Assembly: GCA_000711775.1 (NCBI GenBank)
Contig: ARYC01017140.1
Coordinates: forward strand, 1-64,000
Source: Oxytricha trifallax
Lineage: Eukaryota > Ciliophora > Spirotrichea > Sporadotrichida > Oxytrichidae
DNA: 64,000 nucleotides
Reading direction: 5' to 3'
The position numbers and the translations under genes are program-made. Every line of letters begins with the position of its first letter. Within the stretch, counting starts at the first letter, position 1. The notes beneath the pieces are model-generated. The model searched no databases. It saw only the letters and a program-made list of their open reading frames with translations, and was not told the origin of the DNA. Below are positions 58,148 to 64,000 of this stretch, in pieces.

Positions 58148-58626
58148 CACTTAAAAAATTTTACCTTACTATTTTTAGGAATTATATTGAAAGGAGATGA
58201 TTTAATTGATAAAAATATTTTATATAAAATTTATGCATAATTGTCAATAAATAAAATATTTAACAATTATAATTGATACTTCGAGAAAATAGTTTTAAAC
58301 TAATTTTTCTTTCAAAGTAAGCATAAAAAATCGAATTACCAAGAGAATCAAGTAAAAACTTAAGTAAAAAGTTATATTAAGCATTAGTAAGAAGAAGAAA
58401 AATTTTGAAAATTTGATGATATTTTTATATATAAAAGGGTCATGTAGTCGAGATGTCAAGAAGGAAATCGATTCATACCTTGAGGACAAAAATTTTGATA
58501 TGAAATGGGGTATTTTATGGGGTGGGGTAGTGGGTGGGGTAGGGTGTTGGGGTAGGGGGTCTCGGTAGACGGGTCCGGTAGACGGCGAGGTGGGGATCGG
58601 GGTAGGTGGTCTTGGTCGGCAACACA
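58148..58626 (-). repeat. Right terminal inverted repeat of the 11.55-kb element
   Basis: Inverse of 47,077-47,482 plus 47,829-47,853. The outer 130 bp are G-rich with repeated GGGGTAGGG/GGGTGGGG units and carry about 50 bp more of this pattern than the left end, including a second GGTCTCGGTAGAC copy. A Pro-rich minus-strand frame here is only a shadow of the repeat. Confidence 0.9.
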
Positions 58627-59219
58627 TATGCCTTTTAACTTTAGCTGAGTGAGTATATGACTTTATGCATGTTGTGCACTAATACCTGCCATCTACCTTA
58701 TCGTGCTTGAAATACACCTTAGGCTTTCCATAATGTATCTCTTTTATATGCCTCTTCAAGCTTTATTTAGTTGAGAAAAAATTCTAGCACTCTTAACATC
58801 AAATTTTTTTTATTTTTTCAACTGGTAGCTGTTCTTTTTCTTCCTCAATATAATAAATTTGAGTTTAAACTCCTAACTCTGTACTCTCACTCTGGTTTCA
58901 AATTTTTATGATAAAAACCTCTGCTTCAAACTAAAGAGATCTTAGCTCTACCTCCCTCTCAACATAAATAATTTCAGGCTTTTTAGATTAGCCAAAGTTT
59001 AGCAATGATTATCCTACTCCAAGAGAAACTGCTTTACGATTTAAGTTAGCCGCCATGTTTAAATTCAAATTTAAATTTCTATTATAAAGCTTTAATATCC
59101 TCTCTAGTTATAGTTACTCTGTATAGGAGTTGGCTCTGCAACAATAATGGTTTATATTGAAGAGTTATAGAATATATTTATACTTAGTTTATTACTATAA
59201 TTTTTCTAATTTCATGCTT

Positions 59220-59460
59220 AATAATTATGATTTGGGTGCCAAGTTAGATAAAATTTAGGTTAGTAATGGTACCAATTAGGTTTTGAACCATATTGGAACT
59301 TTTCTATTAAAACCTCATTAGTTTAAAACTAGGTTCTAATTATATTTTGGTACTATTAAATTGGTACCAATTAAAATAAGACGAGTTTAGTACCAGTACT
59401 AATTAAATTAAAACAAATTTAATACTAATTTAATGGAACTAAATTGATTAAAATGAAGCT
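59220..59460. repeat. Spacer array of GGTACCAATTA units, TBE-A copy 5
   Basis: Counterpart of 26,370-26,640 between the divergent kinase and 22-kDa genes of copy 5, with the same unit types. Confidence 0.6.
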
Positions 59461-59622
59461 CCATTTCTGCAGTTTGTTACAGCTTCTGAAAACTTTCTCC
59501 ACGTATCTTTGCAGGGTTGACCTCCTATAAGATGCCCATATTTAATAGTAAGTTCTTAAACAATAGGATCCAGAAGTCTATAAATTATAATTTGAAATTC
59601 ATTAATAGGAAGAGGAACAAAG

Positions 59623-60404
59623 ATGGAATCACTTAATGATCAAATGAAAAGAGTCGAGGCTCAAGAAATGATCTCAAGACTCAGAAGTAAAGAAGATCTC
59701 TATCGATGCCTAACTTTACATGGTAAGATAAATAGATGAGAATTAACATATTATACAGTTGTTTAATTCCTTCCAACGATGGAAGGTACCAAAATTTCAT
59801 TCTTGAAAGCAATACTTTGTGAGGAGAAGATAGCTTTTGAAAATAAAGAGATTAAACTAATAGAAATTCCGAACTACCCTGAGATTTCAGTAACTAATCT
59901 TTATGAGGATGCCATGTAAGATGAGGAAGCGGTAGTTTACCTTCCAACCAAGAGCAACTCTCTAATAAACTGCCAGAGAGGAACTTCTTCTTTGGTGTTT
60001 TTGGTACTATAAAAGAGGATTATCTGAGATAAATTATTGAAGAAGCACACAAGAAACGATATTCTATCTCTCCTGAAGACTAGAAGAAGCAAGGTATTCT
60101 AATAAGCTCAGCTTGGCTTGATGAAGCATCGTTATCTTTCAAGCAAGCTTTGACATATAACTTTGTAGGAAAATCTGGAACTGTTATATATCTTATGAAA
60201 GAGCATGCTAAAGTTCATAGAGAGAGAAAGTCACAGACAATTCATTAAGTGAGCAAGAGACTTTATAAAGATGTTTAAAAGCCAGATGAAATGAACATAG
60301 ATGCAGGAGCTGGCACAAAGAGAAGAAATATGGGCCCAAGCAAGCCATAAGAAGAGGAGAAGAAAGAGAAGCCAAACCCCTTTATGGGTCAGTTTAATAT
60401 GTGA
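59623..60404 (+). pseudogene. TBE 22-kDa protein, copy 5
   Basis: ATG 59,623 (MESLNDQMKRVEAQEMISRL). A GTAAGA...TACAG intron at about 59,722-59,759 leads into VVQFLPTMEGTKISFLKAIL. NYPEISVTNLYEDAM follows. A frame break near 59,955 precedes the PERNFFFGVFGTI block. Ends QFNM at TGA 60,404. Confidence 0.82.
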
Positions 60405-60410
60405 ATATAT

Positions 60411-61424
60411 TCATTCGTTTAAATCTAAAACTTATTTATAAACATTCATTCTTCCCTCTCTCGCACAAATTGTTGTCTTATCTACGCTCACTCTCTTACA
60501 GCTGCTTTGAATCAAGTCTACTGTATCGATGGGCAAGTCATGCATAAGATGATACAGCAGAAGCTTCTTGTAGTGAGTCTTGATTTAACTCCTGTAGAAT
60601 TCTATTCCATTAAATTAAGGGCTGTAAGGAACGTTGTATACAGGAGTTATGTTTAACTCATCATAAGCTTTCTTAGACTCCTTAGTCTTATGAACTGAGA
60701 GGTTATCAACAAACAGGATGATCTCTTGGTTGCTAAACTTCTCTCTGAGCTTATGTAGGAACTCTATTTACTACTCTCGCTTAACAGAGCGAGGGTGAAT
60801 CACATAAGTCTCTAATCCTGAATATTCACTTAAACCAGCTAAAATTGCATGTGTGACTACCTTTACATTTTAGTCATAAACTTCTATGTTATCATACTTC
60901 TTGTACCATGACTTTGATGTTATTATCAATAGCTCTCTGCATTTAATCATGTATGTAATTTAAATTATTACTATAAAATAGCACTGTAAAATAAATCACT
61001 CTCTTCACTCTGTTGACAGTCTTAAAAGTAATACCATTTCGTCTATAAATATTGGCTATAGTCTAAGGAGAGATACGCATGTCTGGAAACTTGCGATAAA
61101 ACATGACAGCTCGTTAGTCAAGAGGAAAGTGAGCCCAATACTTTAATATCTTAGAGTCACAGAGATAGTCGATATGGACCTGTGAGAACTTCTATTTTCT
61201 TGGATATGTTTTCAAGAGCCTGAGTTATAATGTTAAACAGCTAACAAGCAATGATACTTAACAGTTGAAGCTCTCTTGTGTAGGAGTCTTGCTATGGCTG
61301 TATAATTCAGTACTGGTTTGACTTAGTCTATATTAATACTTGTACCATACCTAAGCTTAAGCAGTAAATCTAAATATTACTCATCATAAATAGACCCTAA
61401 ATTTCGATAATTTCTATTTCTCAT
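60411..61424 (-). pseudogene. TBE 42-kDa DD34E transposase, copy 5
   Basis: ATG 61,424 (MRNRNYRNLGSIYDEQYLDL) to TGA 60,411. IRPQTIANIYRRN-type DNA-binding region near 61,060. Part of the first catalytic Asp block is missing near 60,920 (sequence resumes in SWYKKYDNIEVYD). The second Asp block FVDNLSVHKTKESKKAYDEL is present near 60,690, and the Glu block NGIEFYR near 60,600. Damaged. Confidence 0.83.
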
Positions 61425-62256
61425 TTTGTAAATTGGCCTAATTTCTCTACTAACCCCAATAAGACCCCCCAACTATATCCTACAGATCAAAGCACTTAAA
61501 AACCTCATTAAGGGGTTTTGGGGTTTTAATTTAGACTTCTCTCCTCGAGATGACTTACAGAGAATTTTTATCTGATAATAGATGCCAGAGATAAATTGGC
61601 TAAATCGTGCAGCATATAGTTGAGGGCATTGAAGAGCTTCACAAGCTAGGTTATGTTCATAGAGACTTAAAGCCAGAGAACATATTGATGAATTTTCAAA
61701 CTCTTAAAGTATATATTATTTATTTCTACAGAGCTCAAAGAGTACTAGACTCTGCATTAGGAAATGTATACGGTAGGCCTGGATATTTTCAAGAGAGAGA
61801 AGACTGGAGAGATGGAGACACTTAATGGGATATCTGAGCTCTAGCAGTTATAATAATAGAGAGCGATATGCCAAGAAACAATTACTTTAGCTGCAGGGGT
61901 GAGAGAGATTCTAAGCAAAGAATCAAGCAATATCTCGATAAAAATAAAATAAATGGAGGACTCAGAGAACTTGCTTACTCAACTTTTATCAAGCCAAGTG
62001 AAGGGAATTAACATACAATAGAAGCAATCAAACAAAAACTTGGAAAGATAAAATTCAGAGAGCTGCCACATGACTCTAAGCTTAAGTTTGTGTGAAATAT
62101 TTTAAAAAATCGCTGGTGATACTTTCTTAAATTACTAATATTTAAACATTATTCCCCTACATAAACCCTATTAAAACCCTAATAAAGTATGCACTAATAG
62201 TCTATTATTATCAATCAAAAACTCAATCAAACTACTAATAGAGTTTTGGGGTTTTA

Positions 62257-64000
62257 AATCAAATCTTATAGGGAAGCTACTTTTGCCATACTGAAATATA
62301 AATAAGAATAAATTAAACTGTCTTTAAAGCAGTTGTCTAGGAAGTTTGATTGATTAATTTGGTTTTGCCGGTCGTAAAAGCTTTGATCCTTTTCATTGTA
62401 AGGTTCTACCCGCATATCATAAAAACTTTCATTCTTTTCTACATAAGGCTCCACTTACCTATGTTATTAATTTTAGACTTGCCCACCATTATTTCTTTAT
62501 AATTCTCTCTCTTCAGACTCTAAAGACGATTGATCAGAACTTTCTTAATAAGAAACGGGTTCTTATTAAACATTTACCTAAACATCGTTTACTTTTCTAT
62601 CTTTGAATAAATTTGTTAAACCATTAACGAATTCCTCATCAAATTATGACTAAATATTTCTTGAGATTTCTTAATTTTAAGAAATTAAGTCAGTGCTGCT
62701 CTTTCTACTATCAATGTGAGATTTTCTAACAATCTCTTGCTGAATTTCTTATACAATACTGTTTTTAATCTAAAACATTAAAATGGAATGTCATATAATT
62801 ATTCAATCAACTCTCTGAAAGCAAATCTTAGGGACTACTCAAATTATCTTTTTTGTTCTAATTAGGCCTTTTAGTATACCTTTTATTCCCTGAGTAATCT
62901 CCTTTGTTTCTTAAAATTTCTGTGTTAGTTTATCAGATTTTTATACTGTTCTACTGGTCTATGCATAGTAGTTAAGGGGGGGGCAGAATTCTTTCTCAAA
63001 AATAATAAACAAAGCTATCTAAATATTTATTATTAGAATTTTATTTGTATTTTAGTTATAAACATTCACATTATTTTAATTTTGTTGATTTAATCAACTT
63101 TTAAAAATATCTTTATTAGGTTATGATTATTTTTACTTTAATACTTTATAATAGAAAATATTAAAATAATCTCGCTAAAATATAATTAACTTATAAATAA
63201 ATATAAAATCTGAGTTTTTGAACCAAAAATATTATTAAACTGATTTTTTATTCATAAAATTGTAAGAAATATTCTATTTTCAGTGGAGTATGTAAATTTG
63301 TAATTTTATATATATTTTCCAGGTTAAATCCCTAAAATAGTTGGATACTCAAGACATACTCTTAGTGTTTTCCTATTTTTCAAATCTCTATAAGTTAGAC
63401 TATCTTGCAAATCTGCATCTGTAGATATGCTAATCTTCTCATCTTCACTGTCATTAAATATATGTTATATTAGAACCAAGACTTCATTTATGATTTAACC
63501 TAAATTTTATTCTTTTTATAATAAGTCAATGTAAAACAGAAAATATTCTTTCTTTGGCTAATCACTTTGTTCTTCTTAAAGTCTCTCAAAGAAGCTCTTT
63601 TAATTTTATAGAGAATATTGGGTATTGTTGTGCTACTAAAAAATTCCTCAAATACCCTAATTTTTCTACAAGTCTTAATCGAAATCTATATTTAGTGAAG
63701 TCTTTAAATGTTGTTTTAAAAGCTTAAGCTCGGCGGGAGCAGGTTTCAACTTTATGGGTTAGTTCTCAAATGTGATTATTTGCATTTTACTTAAGTTTTG
63801 TTATAAATTATTATTAATCAATTCATTTAATGAAGAGACATTTTAGTCAGAATTCAATACAATATTCAGGATTAATATTGAAGCCTTTAATGATTTTATA
63901 AACTATGCAGAATTTTTAATCCAATACTTACAATAAGTTTTTTGTTCTCCATATATGCATATTACAGCTGCTCCTCTAGTTAAAGTGCAATTTTCTGAGA
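62257..64000 (-). pseudogene. PB1/FW-domain gene, degenerate paralog 2 (truncated)
   Basis: Homologous to about 33,935-37,400 over all MDS blocks: CTLTRGAAVICIYGEQKTYC (63,950), MQIITFENQPIKLKPAPAEL (63,779), PB1 half FYID|SEDEKISISTDADLQD, linker RNIQSQFDEEFVNGLTNLFK, and EKNESFYDMRVEPYNEKDQS (62,440). An in-frame TGA near 63,655 follows DFDQDLQKNQGI, and parts of the linker are shortened. It ends at TBE copy 3 before the FW domain, which was lost or moved. The 43-nt intron of paralog 1 is conserved (about 62,315-62,280), so it decayed after duplication. Confidence 0.75.
63454..63538. other. IES with pointer GTCA in paralog 2 (transposon-free form)
   Basis: 81 bp between GTCA at 63,450-63,453 and 63,535-63,538, at the same codon as the 1.77-kb IES of paralog 1. 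Confidence 0.8.

Larger units (their letters stand above)
47077..58626 (+). mobile_element. 11.55-kb Tc1/mariner-class transposon with SecA-like and MT-A70 genes
   Basis: Inserted at TA (47,075-47,076 and 58,627-58,628) in the kinase gene of TBE copy 5. The ends are inverted: TGTGTTCCGACCGAGACC on the left and TGTGTTGCCGACCAAGACC as the inverse of the right. C-rich tracts (CCCCTACCCCACC) follow, then about 0.4 kb of nearly identical repeat. Genes inside: unknown ORF (-, 47,887-48,480), SecA-like motor protein (+, 48,614-51,908), coiled-coil protein (-, 52,042-52,865), DD34E transposase (+, 53,044-54,684) and MT-A70 methyltransferase (+, 56,466-58,102). The TA target and the DD34E transposase agree on the superfamily. 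Size and cargo are far beyond a normal Tc1/mariner element. All genes use TAA/TAG as Gln, so it is adapted to ciliates. Each main gene has at least one break. Confidence 0.92.
46065..59056 (-). pseudogene. TBE 57-kDa zinc-finger/kinase of copy 5, split by the 11.55-kb element
   Basis: The N-terminal part at 59,056-58,629 (MAANLNRKAVSLGVG, two C2H2 fingers near 58,790 and 58,670) is separated from the kinase part at 47,076-46,065 by the insertion at 47,077-58,626. The kinase part has GYVHRDLKPENVMLNL near 46,480 and VVIDFNRALR near 46,425. It stops at TGA 46,065 just after KQIKFV. Length across the empty site equals that of copy 2, so the target lost no bases. A few other breaks are present. 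Confidence 0.85.
45926..61528 (-). mobile_element. TBE: TBE transposon copy 5 (subfamily A), nested in copy 3
   Basis: 4.05 kb of TBE-A sequence plus the 11.55-kb element in its kinase gene. The left end is AAAACCCCCAAAACCCC then TTAGTGAGG; the right end is CCTCATTAAGGGGTTTTGGGGTTTTA. ATT duplicated at 45,923-45,925 and 61,529-61,531. Gene order: kinase (-), 22-kDa (+), transposase (-). Confidence 0.95.
45042..62095 (+). pseudogene. TBE 57-kDa zinc-finger/kinase of copy 3, split by TBE copy 5
   Basis: The 5' part at 45,042-45,925 (MSANLLRRAALLGSCQQK; C2H2 fingers CNKVFPYKS...RHLRDIH and CEFCEKPYSH...HLKKKH at 45,300-45,490) and the 3' part at 61,529-62,095 (HRDLKPENILM near 61,660; C-terminal RELPHDSKLKFV, TGA 62,093-62,095). 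The join reads GCA TTT AGA CTT (AFRL), the same residues as copy 4, after removing copy 5 and one ATT. Both fingers and the HRD loop look intact. The DFN motif reads YFY here. Confidence 0.85.
38329..62256 (+). mobile_element. TBE: TBE transposon copy 3 (subfamily B), host of a nested cluster
   Basis: About 4.16 kb of its own sequence is spread over 24 kb. The left end is at 38,329 (CATAACCCCAAAACCC, then TTTCAGTAGTTTGATTGAG) and the right end at 62,256 (GAGTTTTGGGGTTTTA). TBE-B copy 4 sits in its transposase gene (39,371-43,526), and TBE-A copy 5 sits in its kinase gene (45,926-61,528). Flanks are ATT on the left and AAT on the right, not a clean duplication. The left and right flanks are also not colinear with paralog 1 of the surrounding gene, so the insertion or its surroundings have been rearranged. 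Confidence 0.93.

Noticed and set aside
47077-58626. Interpreting the large element as a virus-like (Polinton/Maverick) element
   Set aside because: No polymerase B, integrase, capsid or packaging ATPase motifs were seen; the TA target and DD34E enzyme place it with Tc1/mariner-class DNA transposons.
58295-58627. Pro-rich minus-strand frame (MCCRPRPPTPIPTSP start)
   Set aside because: Lies entirely in the terminal inverted repeat of the large element and reflects the C-rich repeat, not a gene.
1-64000. tRNA, rRNA, snRNA genes and CRISPR-like arrays
   Set aside because: No cloverleaf-like conserved boxes or regularly spaced repeats were seen; repeats here are transposon ends, palindromes or spacer arrays.

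Overview
The window is germline (micronuclear) DNA of a stichotrich ciliate, most likely Oxytricha trifallax or a close relative. Four things point there. It is very AT-rich. Reading frames stay open only if TAA and TAG encode Gln and TGA is the sole stop. Genes are cut into macronuclear-destined segments (MDSs) by AT-rich internal eliminated sequences (IESs) flanked by short direct repeats (pointers). Transposons end in C4A4-type telomeric repeats with 3-bp ANT target duplications, the hallmark of TBE elements. Several pointer junctions could be checked because excising the IES restores one continuous protein frame: 1974-2015, 4407-4487, 4820-4899, 33540-33725, 35103-36878.

Layout. 1-5.6 kb holds MDSs of minus-strand genes, including an acidic/Lys-rich protein and a Q/N-rich single-pass membrane protein. 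5.6-8.8 kb is mostly AT-rich with one RGG-type MDS. 8.8-12.8 kb is a decayed TBE. 12.8-24.4 kb is a field of short plus-strand MDSs (one pair from a DEAD-box helicase) among AT-rich DNA, two giant palindromes and short G-tract-ended elements. A second TBE at 24.66-29.12 kb is probably part of an IES inside a Q/N-rich plus-strand gene that ends at 31,974. Then come a complete gene for mitochondrial ribosomal protein mL41 (32.0-32.6 kb) and a PB1/FW-domain (NBR1-like) gene (32.8-37.6 kb). A degenerate second copy of the latter runs off the right edge (62.3-64.0 kb).

Between the two PB1/FW copies is a nest of transposons (38.33-62.26 kb). A TBE of subfamily B has another B copy in its transposase gene and an A copy in its kinase gene. 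The A copy is itself split by an 11.55-kb TA-flanked element, whose left terminal repeat carries a small TA-flanked MITE.

The 11.55-kb element (47,077-58,626) is the most unusual object here. It has terminal inverted repeats of about 0.45 kb with C/G-rich ends. It encodes a DD34E (IS630/Tc1/mariner) transposase, a protein with SecA-like motor motifs, a coiled-coil protein, a small unknown protein, and an MT-A70 family adenine methyltransferase with an N-terminal zinc finger. I know of no described transposon with this gene set. Each major gene carries at least one frameshift or in-frame TGA, so this copy looks recently inactivated, or the assembly contains indel errors. TBEs carry three genes each: DD34E transposase (about 42 kDa), a 22-kDa protein with an intron, and a C2H2 zinc-finger/kinase protein (about 57 kDa). 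All five copies are damaged to different degrees.
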